Positions 20,170-28,260 of a stretch of 40,522 bases of DNA are shown here, piece after piece. The DNA lies in assembly GCA_026989685.1 (NCBI GenBank), contig JALSIV010000289.1, positions 1-40,522 of the forward strand. Reading direction: 5' to 3'. The position numbers and the translations under genes are program-made. The first letter of the stretch is position 1; each line of letters opens with the position of its first letter. The notes beneath the pieces were generated by a model that saw nothing but the letters and a program-made list of their open reading frames with translations, ran no database searches and was not told where the DNA came from. Source of the stretch: Pirellulaceae bacterium. GTDB lineage: Bacteria > Planctomycetota > Planctomycetia > Pirellulales > Pirellulaceae.

Positions 20170-21003
20170 ATGCCCCAACAGCCACTCGCAATCACGGTCG
20201 GACTCATCGGTCTGGGACAGATGGCTCGAGCCCTCGCCGAGGGCTGGGCGGGACAGTTCGATCCGCCGCCGACTCTGGTGGGCTTCGACCCCGACGAACA
20301 AGCCTGCCGTGAAGCTCGGCGACGCGTGCCCGCATTGCAGTTGGCCGCCGACGAAACCGAAGTGGCAATGAAGGCCGAGGTGGTCGTGCTGGCCGTGAAA
20401 CCTCACGTGGTGCCGGCGGTCGCTGGCCGCATCGCCTGCTTTGTGGGAAACCGAAGTCGACTCGTGGCGTCGATCGCGGCAGGGGTCCGGCTGGGCGAAC
20501 TCCAGCGAGCGTTGTCTTCGGACCGAATCATTCGCATCATGCCCAACACTCCGTGCCTGGTCGGCGCCGGCGCGGCCGGCATGGCGGCGGCGGCCGGCGC
20601 CGCCAGCGAAGACCGCGAGCTCGTCGAACGATTGGTGTCGGCGGTGGCCCGCTGCCACTGGCTCGACGAAGAATTGCTGGATGCGGTCACCGGCCTGTCC
20701 GGCTCGGGACCCGCCTATGTTTTCCTGCTGATCGAGGCTCTGGCCGATGGCGGCGTCCGCATGGGGCTGCCTCGAGACGTGGCTTTGTCCCTGGCCACTC
20801 AGACCATGCTGGGCTCGGCTAAACTGTTGTTGGCCCAGTCGTGCCACCCGGCCGAGCTGAAGGACCGGGTAGCCAGTCCGGGCGGCACGACCATGGCCGG
20901 CCTGGAGGCTCTGGAACGGCATGGCGTCCGCGCCGGCATGATGGCCGCGGTCGGCGCGGCGACACGTCGAGCGGCCGAATTGCGCGAGTCCGCCGATCCA
21001 TAA
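20170..21003 (+). CDS. proC: Pyrroline-5-carboxylate reductase
   Basis: VGLIGLGQMARALAEGW; VVVLAVKPHVV; IRIMPNTPCLVGAGAAGMA; AVTGLSGSGPAYVFLLIEALADGGVRMGLPRDVA; VASPGGTTMAGLEALE. Confidence 0.96.
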   Translation: MPQQPLAITVGLIGLGQMARALAEGWAGQFDPPPTLVGFDPDEQACREARRRVPALQLAADETEVAMKAEVVVLAVKPHVVPAVAGRIACFVGNRSRLVASIAAGVRLGELQRALSSDRIIRIMPNTPCLVGAGAAGMAAAAGAASEDRELVERLVSAVARCHWLDEELLDAVTGLSGSGPAYVFLLIEALADGGVRMGLPRDVALSLATQTMLGSAKLLLAQSCHPAELKDRVASPGGTTMAGLEALERHGVRAGMMAAVGAATRRAAELRESADP

Positions 21004-21055
21004 CCGTCTCCAATAGACAGTGCTGTAGTGAATTGACCTCCGTCGAGAAGCAATC

Positions 21056-21289
21056 ATGCCGTCGATCTTTTGCGTGGTAGATGACAAGCACGTTCCACTT
21101 TACCGAGTGATCTGGGTATCCGATTTGCCTCACTTTTGCGGCGACGACGAGTGTGAGTGCGAGGGTCGTTACGAAGTCCGGCTGGAGCAGGGCGAGTCGG
21201 TGTGGGGAAGTCGTGAGGATCGCGACCGAGTACTGAGAGCCATCGAGGCCTGGCAGGGTGGCCTGGCCGAGGATGAAGACTGGCCCTAG
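21056..21289 (+). CDS. Hypothetical small acidic, Cys-containing protein
   Basis: 77 aa ORF MPSIFCVVDDKHVPLYRVIWVSDLPHFCGDDECECEGRYEVRLEQGESVWGSREDRDRVLRAIEAWQGGLAEDEDWP, co-directional between proC and efp. Confidence 0.6.
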   Translation: MPSIFCVVDDKHVPLYRVIWVSDLPHFCGDDECECEGRYEVRLEQGESVWGSREDRDRVLRAIEAWQGGLAEDEDWP

Positions 21290-21320
21290 CAGCAGCGGCC
21301 CAGGAAGAAACGGCCTCACC

Positions 21321-21815
21321 ATGTCCCTATTCGAAGACTCCCGGTATCAGTGGCGGGAAACCTATTTCGTGGTCTTTCCCCGCTCCCGCCGGCCCGATCA
21401 TCGGTCGACCACCGAGCTGCTGCAACGATTGGCCGGCGATTACGAGGTCACCAATCAGCGGTTGGATGCTCAGGGCCGCATCGAGTCCTTTACGCTGATC
21501 TCCACCGCCAACGCGGCCGCGATGGACGTTTGCTACCTGGCCGGGCCGGATGTGACCGAGCAGATCGAGCAATTCATTCGAGAGATTTCGGGCCAGCCGC
21601 TCGCGGCGCCCGACCAACAACGGGTCGACGAGCTGCGAAACTGTGACGCTCGCTTTGAGATCTTCCACTTTCAACGCTGCGAACTGACCGTCTCCGCGGA
21701 GGATGACAATGAAGAATGGCTCGACCCTACCGCGCTGTTCGACGTCATGCGCATCCTCAGCGATGCCTGCGGAGGCATCGGGATGGACCCGCAATCGGGA
21801 ACCTTTGTGGGATAG
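21321..21815 (+). CDS. Hypothetical protein
   Basis: MSLFEDSRYQWRETYFVVFPRSRRPDHRSTTELLQRLAGDYEV...; 164 aa with balanced composition, co-directional just upstream of efp. Confidence 0.72.
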   Translation: MSLFEDSRYQWRETYFVVFPRSRRPDHRSTTELLQRLAGDYEVTNQRLDAQGRIESFTLISTANAAAMDVCYLAGPDVTEQIEQFIREISGQPLAAPDQQRVDELRNCDARFEIFHFQRCELTVSAEDDNEEWLDPTALFDVMRILSDACGGIGMDPQSGTFVG

Positions 21816-21863
21816 CCGGAACGTAGGCTGGGACAACCGTGACTGCCGGAGGAGCCCATTCTC

Positions 21864-22427
21864 ATGTTGGCCAAGGAAATCAAGCCGGGGGCCGTCGTCG
21901 TCTACCAAGACGCGCCGGTGCTGATTCTCAAGGTGACGGTGCAAACCCCGTCGGCTCGAGGCGCATCGACCCTCTACAAGATGCGCGGCCGCAACCTCGT
22001 CACTCGGCAAAAGACCGACATCACGCTCAAAGGTGGCGAATCGCTCGAGCAGGCCGACTTCCAAAAGCGGCCGGTCAAGATGATGTACACCGACCCGACC
22101 CACCTCCACCTGCTCGACCAGGAAGACTTCAATCAGTACAGCGTGACGCTGGAAGACGTTGCCGAACAGTTGCCGTACGTCACGGAGGAACTCGAGGGAA
22201 TGACGGCGTTGATCTACAATGACGAGTGCGTGGGAATCCAACTGCCGGTCGCTGTCACGCTGAAGGTCGCCCAGTGCGACCCTTACGTCAAAGGAAACTC
22301 GGCCACCGGACGAACGAAGCCGGCGACGCTGGAAACCGGCCTGGTGGTGCAGGTTCCCGAATACCTGTCCCAAGGCGAGCGGATCAAGGTCGACACGCGC
22401 ACCGGTGAATTCCTCTCGCGCGCCTGA
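21864..22427 (+). CDS. efp: Elongation factor P
   Basis: 187 aa; AKEIKPGAVVVYQDAPVLILKVTVQTPSARGASTLYKMRGRNLVT...DQEDFNQYSVTLEDVAEQLPYVTEELEG...GNSATGRTKPATLETGLVVQVPEYLSQGERIKVDTRTGEFLSRA. Confidence 0.96.
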   Translation: MLAKEIKPGAVVVYQDAPVLILKVTVQTPSARGASTLYKMRGRNLVTRQKTDITLKGGESLEQADFQKRPVKMMYTDPTHLHLLDQEDFNQYSVTLEDVAEQLPYVTEELEGMTALIYNDECVGIQLPVAVTLKVAQCDPYVKGNSATGRTKPATLETGLVVQVPEYLSQGERIKVDTRTGEFLSRA

Positions 22428-22464
22428 CGTCGTGCGGCCGCGACGGCCGTCGGTGAGCCCTGCC

Positions 22465-22587
22465 CGCTTGCGTTACAGTCTCATTTCGCAACGTCTGCGC
22501 GCCGTGCCCGCATGCTGCCCTGGCTTTCGGTTGTCACCACCAGTCCTACAGCCTCCGGTCTCCCGCCTCCGGCCTTGCGGGCGCAGC
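22465..22587. repeat. Dispersed intergenic repeat, copy 4 (tail; inverted-arm head lost or degenerate)
   Basis: TTCGCAACGTCTGCGCGCCGTGCCCGCATG...CTTTCGGTTGTCACCACCAGTCCTACAGCCTCCGGTCTCCCGCCTCCGGCCTTGCGGGCGCAGC, nearly identical to the tail of copy 2. Confidence 0.8.
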
Positions 22588-22623
22588 TCACGTTGGGATG
22601 GTCTCGAGCCCACGCCCCGAGAA

Positions 22624-22860
22624 CTACCCCAAACGCTTGCCGATCGCGTCCACCACTGCCTGTTCATCGGGAAACGAACCCGTCTCCAGCTTGGAATAGA
22701 CGAGTTCGTCACCGGCGGTGACTTCGAAACAGCCACCGGTTCCCGGTTCGAGCTCCAAGGAGCTGATCTGCTGCTTATACGTAGAGAGGATCTTTTCCGC
22801 CAAACTGACGGCTTTGGGTTCGTAGTTTCAAACAGAGCAGTAACGCAAATGGATTTTCAT
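22624..22860 (-). CDS. SelW/Rdx-family (SelT/SelW/SelH) selenoprotein with in-frame UGA read as selenocysteine
   Basis: Minus strand ATG 22860 to TAG 22624: MKIHLRYCSV(U)NYEPKAVSLAEKILSTYKQQISSLELEPGTGGCFEVTAGDELVYSKLETGSFPDEQAVVDAIGKRLG. UGA at 22828-22830 falls exactly at the Rdx CxxU position (YCxxU), and the downstream PGTGGxFEV...L.YS...G.FP is Rdx-like. AGAAGGAG Shine-Dalgarno upstream. Absent from the ORF track because UGA splits it. Confidence 0.9.
22800..22817 (-). promoter_or_regulatory. Candidate bacterial SECIS stem-loop just downstream of the UGA
   Basis: Minus strand CCAAA-GCCGUCAG-UUUGG: 5-bp stem, 8-nt loop beginning with G, stem starting 10 nt after the UGA. Short, and an alternative fold GCCG/UGGC exists. 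Confidence 0.4.
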
Positions 22861-22901
22861 CCTCAACACTCCTTCTCGACTCTTGGTGGAGACACACCAG
22901 T

Positions 22902-23075
22902 CTATTTCCGGGTCTTCTTTTTTGCCGATTTGGTCGTCTTGGACGCCTTCTTGGCCTTGGCCGACCCCGACTTCTTGGCCGTTACGCTCTTGGCCTTCCG
23001 TTTGCGTTTACCGCCGAAAGCCGCTTCCCAGCCCGCTGCATACTTCTGATTCGTACCAACTCGCACAATCGTCAC
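22902..23075 (-). CDS. Small Lys/Ala-rich basic protein (57 aa)
   Basis: GTG start at 23075 with AGGGGAG upstream: MTIVRVGTNQKYAAGWEAAFGGKRKRKAKSVTAKKSGSAKAKKASKTTKSAKKKTRK; ends 41 nt before the SelW-like start, same strand. Confidence 0.65.
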   Translation of the reverse strand: MTIVRVGTNQKYAAGWEAAFGGKRKRKAKSVTAKKSGSAKAKKASKTTKSAKKKTRK

Positions 23076-23196
23076 GATTCCGACTCCCCTTGATTGCAGT
23101 CGACGATTCACACTCACACGCACCCCAAGGAGCGGTCCCGCCCTCGTTGCCTCACGGCGGCGCTGAAAGGAAGGGCGCGGCGACCACAACGTGGAA

Positions 23197-23222
23197 GGAG
23201 CCGTGGCAAATGACACGGCTCC
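23197..23222. other. Perfect 9-bp hairpin (8-nt loop), possible terminator or leader structure
   Basis: GGAGCCGTG-GCAAATGA-CACGGCTCC between two minus-strand genes; no clear T-tract. Confidence 0.5.
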
Positions 23223-23302
23223 CAAGAAATGAACCTAGACGATCGCCCCGTGGCGGTCAAGCGGCCGCCCGCGGGACGGGGCCGGTGAGAGAAGGAGGTC
23301 GG

Positions 23303-23854
23303 CTATTTCTTCTCTTTGCGGCCGCCCACTCGCGGCAGCGCCATGAATTCTCGCACCGACTTGGGTCCCGATTTTTCCGCGGACTTCGGTTTGCTGCCCG
23401 AGCCGGGCAACCAGCCGGTCAGAGAAAACGCCGACTTCTTCTTCTGGGGACGGCTTGACGGCGCGGAAGCCGCCTTGCCTTTCTTCCACGGCATTAAGAA
23501 CGACGTCGTCTTGTCGACGAAATTCGACGTCCCGCGCTTGACTCGGCTCCACGTGGACACGTTGGGCCTGGCGGGGTGCTTGTGAGCCGTCGAACGAGTC
23601 GTCTTGCTGGTCGAGACGAACGGCACCTTGGGGGCGGGGAGCTGCCACTTGGGAAGCTGAAACGTAGGCAGGCTCCAACCGGCCGACTTGGTCGATGACT
23701 GTGGAGGCTCGTCACCGACGCGAGCGGTCACGCGCTTGCTCGACTTGCCTCGCTTCTTGGAAAGACCCGGCAGTTGGAATCCATCGGCCGTGTTCGGCAT
23801 CAGGAGGGCAACAGCCAATGCTGTGCTCAACAAACGGATTACGTTACGTCGCAT
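23303..23854 (-). CDS. Exported basic, low-complexity hypothetical protein
   Basis: MRRNVIRLLSTALAVALLMPNTADGFQLPGLSKKRGKSSKR...; signal-peptide-like N-terminus, Lys/Ser/Pro-rich; 183 aa from ATG 23854. Confidence 0.6.
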   Translation of the reverse strand: MRRNVIRLLSTALAVALLMPNTADGFQLPGLSKKRGKSSKRVTARVGDEPPQSSTKSAGWSLPTFQLPKWQLPAPKVPFVSTSKTTRSTAHKHPARPNVSTWSRVKRGTSNFVDKTTSFLMPWKKGKAASAPSSRPQKKKSAFSLTGWLPGSGSKPKSAEKSGPKSVREFMALPRVGGRKEKK

Positions 23855-24248
23855 CGTCTTGACTCCCTCGAAACCACGCGCCCGGCGGTTTCGCCTGCTT
23901 GTCCGTGCATCCCGGGAGACCGCCACGCACTCCGGCCTCCAACGCGGCGGGAGTGTCTCAAATCCCCGACACCGTGTCCAGGTCGGTTTGCAATTCGGCC
24001 GTCACGCCCGGCGACGATCCAGCATGGCACACCGCGCCCGCTCGGTCCGCTGCGTTCGCCGGGTCCACCTGGTCCACTCCCACCACCCACCCAGAGGAAC
24101 TCGCCGCCTTCGTTGAACGGAGTCCGGCCGTGCCCTACAATCGAAGAGCCCTCGGCCGAGTCGCCGCACTGCCACCTCGGTCCCCTGCCAACCGCTCCGT
24201 GGGCCCCGTTCGAGTGGACGACGCTTCCCTTCGCCTTTTCTCCTCGCT

Positions 24249-26180
24249 ATGACGATTGACCTGATTCTGGGAACGGCCGGTCACATCGACCACGGCAAGA
24301 CGTCGCTGATTCGAGCGCTCACGGGCGTCGACACCGACCGCCTTCCCGAAGAAAAGAAACGCGGCATCACCATCGAACTCGGTTTCGCCGAACTGGTGGT
24401 CGGTCCCTACCGGCTGGGCATCGTCGATGTTCCGGGGCACGAGCGTTTCGTGCGCAACATGCTGGCCGGCGCCACGGGCATGGATCTGGCGATGCTGGTC
24501 GTGGCCGCCGACGACTCGGTCAATCGCCAGACTCGCGAACACCTCGACATCCTCCGCATGCTCGATCTGCCCGCCGGCGTGTTGGTCATCACCAAATGCG
24601 ATCTGGTCGAGCCTGGTTGGACCGATCTGGTGGAAGAAGAGATCCGCGAGCTGGTCGAGGGGACGTTTCTTCAAGATGCGCCGCTGGTCCGCACCAGCGC
24701 GGCGCAAGGGGAAGGCATCGAGCAGCTCAAGGAAGTCCTCCAGCAGCAAGCCGCACAGGCAGCTCAAGTCCGTTCCCATTCGAGGGGCCCCTTCCGCATG
24801 GCCATTGACCGCTGCTTCACCATTGCCGGGCACGGCACCGTGGTCACCGGGAGTGTCGGAAGCGGGAGGGCCGCCGTGGGGGATGAGCTGGTGGTCGAGC
24901 CGGGTGGAATCGCCGTGCGCGTGCGAGGCATCCACAATCACGATCGCCCGGTGGAGGAAATCAGACGAGGGCAACGCGCTGCCATCAACCTGGCAGGCAT
25001 CCACCACGAACAGGTCCGACGCGGCCATGAACTGGCGTCCCCCGGCCACCTGCGGCCCGCTCGCTGCCTCACGGTGAAACTCGACCTGCTGGCCGACGCC
25101 GTGCGCCCTTTGAAAAACCGAAGCCGCTTGCGGCTCCACCTGGGAACCGCCGAAATGATGGCAACAGTACGCCTGCTCGACCGCGATACCCTGGCGCCGG
25201 GCCAGACCGGTTTCGCCCAAATGCTGCTCCGCTACCAGGTCGCCGCCACCTGGAATCAACCGTTCGTCGTTCGTACCGAGTCGCCCGTGGTGACGATCGG
25301 CGGTGGTCGCGTCGTCGATCCCGATGCCCGACTGCTGAAACGGCCATCGGCCCTCGACTTGGAATACCTGAAGCGGCGGGCCACCGGCGATTCGCGAGAG
25401 CGGACTGAAGCCGCTCTGTACTTCGCCGATCTCAACGATTTCCCCCTCGAGTCGCTGGCCTGTACCGCCGGCGTTTCCGATGCAGCCGCTGCCATCGACC
25501 AACTGAAGTCGGAACGCGTGCTTCGCGAAGTTCCGCTCACGGCAACCCACGTCTTTCGCATCCACCAAGCCCGGCTGGAACAACTGGCCGACCGGATCGC
25601 CGAACGAATGGCGAAATTGCACGAGACGCATCCGCTTCGCTCCGTGCTCGACCGGCAACTCGTGCTCCAGCCCTTCGCCCGCACGGTGCCCCTGCCGGTC
25701 CTGCATGAAGCCATCCGGGAACTGAAAAAGCGGGAAAAGGTGCGGGAGACGCCTCGAGGCTTGTCGCTGGTGGGACACGCCCCCAAACTCTCGCAAAACG
25801 AAACTCGGCTGCTGGAGTGGATCTGCCAACGTTATCGGGAAGCCGAACTCCAAGTTCCGCGTGTCGCCGAACTCAAGAACGAAGTCAGCAAAAACCAACA
25901 GTCGATTCCCCAACTGGTGGCCATCGCTGTCGCCGACGGCGATCTGGTGGAACTGGCCGACGATCTGGTCATTCACCGCCAAACCCTCCGACAGATTCAG
26001 CAGCGCTTGCGCGACGAGTTGGCCGGATCGCAAGGTCTCACGCTGAGCCAGATCCGGGAAGTCCTGGGAACGACCCGCAAATACGCCGTTCCCCTCTGCG
26101 AATATCTCGACAGCACCGGATTCACTCGCCGAGAAGGCGACTTGCGGTTCCTGGCTGCGAACGAGAACGGGGACTCGTAA
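24249..26180 (+). CDS. selB: Selenocysteine-specific translation elongation factor SelB
   Basis: [92 protein letters not shown]-terminal winged-helix region ending [41 protein letters not shown]. Confidence 0.96.
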   Translation: MTIDLILGTAGHIDHGKTSLIRALTGVDTDRLPEEKKRGITIELGFAELVVGPYRLGIVDVPGHERFVRNMLAGATGMDLAMLVVAADDSVNRQTREHLDILRMLDLPAGVLVITKCDLVEPGWTDLVEEEIRELVEGTFLQDAPLVRTSAAQGEGIEQLKEVLQQQAAQAAQVRSHSRGPFRMAIDRCFTIAGHGTVVTGSVGSGRAAVGDELVVEPGGIAVRVRGIHNHDRPVEEIRRGQRAAINLAGIHHEQVRRGHELASPGHLRPARCLTVKLDLLADAVRPLKNRSRLRLHLGTAEMMATVRLLDRDTLAPGQTGFAQMLLRYQVAATWNQPFVVRTESPVVTIGGGRVVDPDARLLKRPSALDLEYLKRRATGDSRERTEAALYFADLNDFPLESLACTAGVSDAAAAIDQLKSERVLREVPLTATHVFRIHQARLEQLADRIAERMAKLHETHPLRSVLDRQLVLQPFARTVPLPVLHEAIRELKKREKVRETPRGLSLVGHAPKLSQNETRLLEWICQRYREAELQVPRVAELKNEVSKNQQSIPQLVAIAVADGDLVELADDLVIHRQTLRQIQQRLRDELAGSQGLTLSQIREVLGTTRKYAVPLCEYLDSTGFTRREGDLRFLAANENGDS

Positions 26181-26218
26181 CTTGCTGGCCGATTTGCGCC
26201 CCAACAAGGAAAACACCA

Positions 26219-28144
26219 GTGCCCACTTTGCTCTTCCCCAATCGGCAAGTATGGCTGCCGGTGGCATTCGTGGCAACGATGTTGCCGCTCCTGGCGGCGC
26301 CTGCTGTCACCGCGCACGCTCAGCGAGTCATCCGGGCGACGGACCGCATCACGGTGGCAGGGCGGATTCGGTCGATCGGGCCGGGGCGTATCGAAATCGA
26401 AGATGAGTCCGGGAAGGTGCGATTGTGCCGTATCCAACAACCCGGTGAAGACGGCTTGGCTCTGCAAGGGGCCGCCGTGCGGTTTCCCGCCAAGATCGAA
26501 GTCCGAGGAGAACAAAGCCCTCGCGTATTGACTCGAGGCATGTTGGTGGAGTTCGACGTGAAGACCGGCTCCAGCGGGCGAGTCCGCGAACCGGTGACCA
26601 CATTGCGTTGGCTCGACGGCCTCGAGCCAACCGTGGAAGTCCTCCAACAACCCCAGCGGCGCGGCCAGGGCGGCACCTACCGAATTGTGGCGGCCGTCGT
26701 GCAGTTGCGCGCCGGCAAGCTGACGGTGGCACTTCCATCCAATCGGGCCATCCGCCGCAGCAAGCTCACGGTGCCGCTGGACGAAAACGCATCGGTAACG
26801 GTGCGGCTGACCGACCTGAAGCGTGTGCGCGAAGGAGCCACCGTAGAACAAGCGTCGCTCGTAAAATTCGATACCGGTGACTGGGCCGTCGAGTCGATCC
26901 GCATCCTGTTGCCGGAGGCTTCCAAGGTCGACACGGCTCGCAGCAAAAGGAAGCGAGGCGGCAGCCCGGCGACTGCCGAAGACCGTTATGGATACCTCTC
27001 CGATCAGCCGAGTCCGCCTCGCGATGTTCGCTCCAGCCATTTCGTACTGCACACCGACCTCTCCGATCGTCAAGCCAAGATCCTGCTCGACCGCTTGGAA
27101 ACCATGTACGGGTTGCTGGCCCGCTACTTCGGCAGTCGCCCCATGCGGCCGATCGAGTGTTATGTCGTGCGCGATCTGAGCCAGTGGAGCAGCCGATTGC
27201 CCGAAGCCGGAGCCGCCAAGATTGCAGCTCGAGCCGGAGTGACCATCTCGACCCGATTGGGAAAACAGACCCGAGCCGTCGTCTACGCCTGCGACAAGCC
27301 GGGAGTGGTCCAACACGAGGCCGTCCACGCCTTCTGCGCCCAGACCTTCGGCTCCACCGGGCCGACCTGGTATGCCGAGGGAATCGCGGAGGTGGGAAAC
27401 TACTGGAAGAATGACAATCCCCAGGTCGATGTCCCGGCGGTGGTGATCACCTACCTCAAGACCACTCAGCGAAAACCGCTGTCCCAGATCGTGGCCCCCG
27501 GACAAATCACCGGCGACTCGTGGCAAGCCTACGCCTGGCGATGGGCGCTGTGCCATCTGCTGATGAACAACCCCAACTATGCGCCCCGCTTCCGCTCGCT
27601 GGGCGTGCGACTGATGCGAGGCGAAAAGGGAGTCAGCTTCGAGTCGGTCTACGGCCCGGTGGCGTCTCAGCTTTCCTTCGAATACGACTGGTTCACTCGA
27701 CACGTGGACAACGGCTTCCGAGCCGACTTGTGTGCCTGGGACTGGAAACGTCGCTTTCGGCCGATCTCGTCCAAGCCGCTGAAAGTCACCATCGAGGCTC
27801 GCAGAGGGTGGCAGCCCTCCGGAGGAACCGTCGATGCCGGCCGCAGCTACGCCTACACGGCCACGGGAACGTGGAAACCCGACTCGGGAGGGGCCGTTCC
27901 CGCCGATGGGCGGCCCGATGGTGTCGGAAGACTGGTGGGCATCATCCTTTCCGATTCGGGAGAACTGAGCCGGCCGTTCGATCTGGGAGAGCAGGGTCGT
28001 TTCCGCCCGCCGACCAGCGGCAAACTCTACCTCCGCTGCCGCGACGACTGGACTCGCATCGCCGACAACAGCGGGGCCATCCGGGTCGAACTGGTCCGAA
28101 GCCCCAGCGACTCCTCCCCGAAACCCTCGCCCTCGCCCCGTTGA
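26219..28144 (+). CDS. Exported DUF1570-like gluzincin metalloprotease with C-terminal LecA/PA-IL-like beta domain
   Basis: GTG 26219 (AAGGA upstream), signal peptide MPTLLFPNRQVWLPVAFVATMLPLLAAPAVTAHA; VVQHEAVHAFCAQTFGSTGPTWYAEGIAEVG (HExxH...E); C-terminal W-x-DSGGAVPADGRPDGVGRLVGII...LYLRCRDDWTRIADNSGAIRVEL. Confidence 0.75.
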   Translation: MPTLLFPNRQVWLPVAFVATMLPLLAAPAVTAHAQRVIRATDRITVAGRIRSIGPGRIEIEDESGKVRLCRIQQPGEDGLALQGAAVRFPAKIEVRGEQSPRVLTRGMLVEFDVKTGSSGRVREPVTTLRWLDGLEPTVEVLQQPQRRGQGGTYRIVAAVVQLRAGKLTVALPSNRAIRRSKLTVPLDENASVTVRLTDLKRVREGATVEQASLVKFDTGDWAVESIRILLPEASKVDTARSKRKRGGSPATAEDRYGYLSDQPSPPRDVRSSHFVLHTDLSDRQAKILLDRLETMYGLLARYFGSRPMRPIECYVVRDLSQWSSRLPEAGAAKIAARAGVTISTRLGKQTRAVVYACDKPGVVQHEAVHAFCAQTFGSTGPTWYAEGIAEVGNYWKNDNPQVDVPAVVITYLKTTQRKPLSQIVAPGQITGDSWQAYAWRWALCHLLMNNPNYAPRFRSLGVRLMRGEKGVSFESVYGPVASQLSFEYDWFTRHVDNGFRADLCAWDWKRRFRPISSKPLKVTIEARRGWQPSGGTVDAGRSYAYTATGTWKPDSGGAVPADGRPDGVGRLVGIILSDSGELSRPFDLGEQGRFRPPTSGKLYLRCRDDWTRIADNSGAIRVELVRSPSDSSPKPSPSPR

Positions 28145-28172
28145 CCCGCCAGCCCGGCCCGGCTAAGCTATC

Positions 28173-28187
28173 ATCGAAATTGCCGAT
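28173..28187. promoter_or_regulatory. Candidate LysR-type (T-N11-A) operator
   Basis: ATCGAAATTGCCGAT: ATCG-N7-CGAT dyad with T-N11-A spacing, 74 nt upstream of the LysR ATG, in a locally AT-rich stretch. Confidence 0.35.
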
Positions 28188-28260
28188 ACAGAGATTTGGC
28201 ATAATCGATATTGCTTATTGTTTTCGTTTCTGCGATGAACCGAGGCGGAGTTGGTCGCTG

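Noticed and set aside
22473-22736. 87-aa minus-strand ORF from the track
   Set aside because: Out of frame with the SelW-like gene and made of repeat tail plus shifted selenoprotein sequence; the UGA-containing frame explains the region better.
22428-24248. Possible tRNA-Sec (selC) near selB and the selenoprotein
   Set aside because: I looked for a UCA-anticodon loop and a GGTTCGA-type T-loop on both strands; GGTTCGAGCTCC at about 22744 lies inside the selenoprotein ORF and has no matching acceptor or anticodon arms.
24135-26276. 713-aa minus-strand ORF antisense to selB (and similar long antisense ORFs, e.g. 15407-17797, 29265-31286, 25997-27703)
   Set aside because: Long antisense ORFs are expected in high-GC coding DNA; the plus strand encodes clear conserved proteins (SelB, GspE, GltB).
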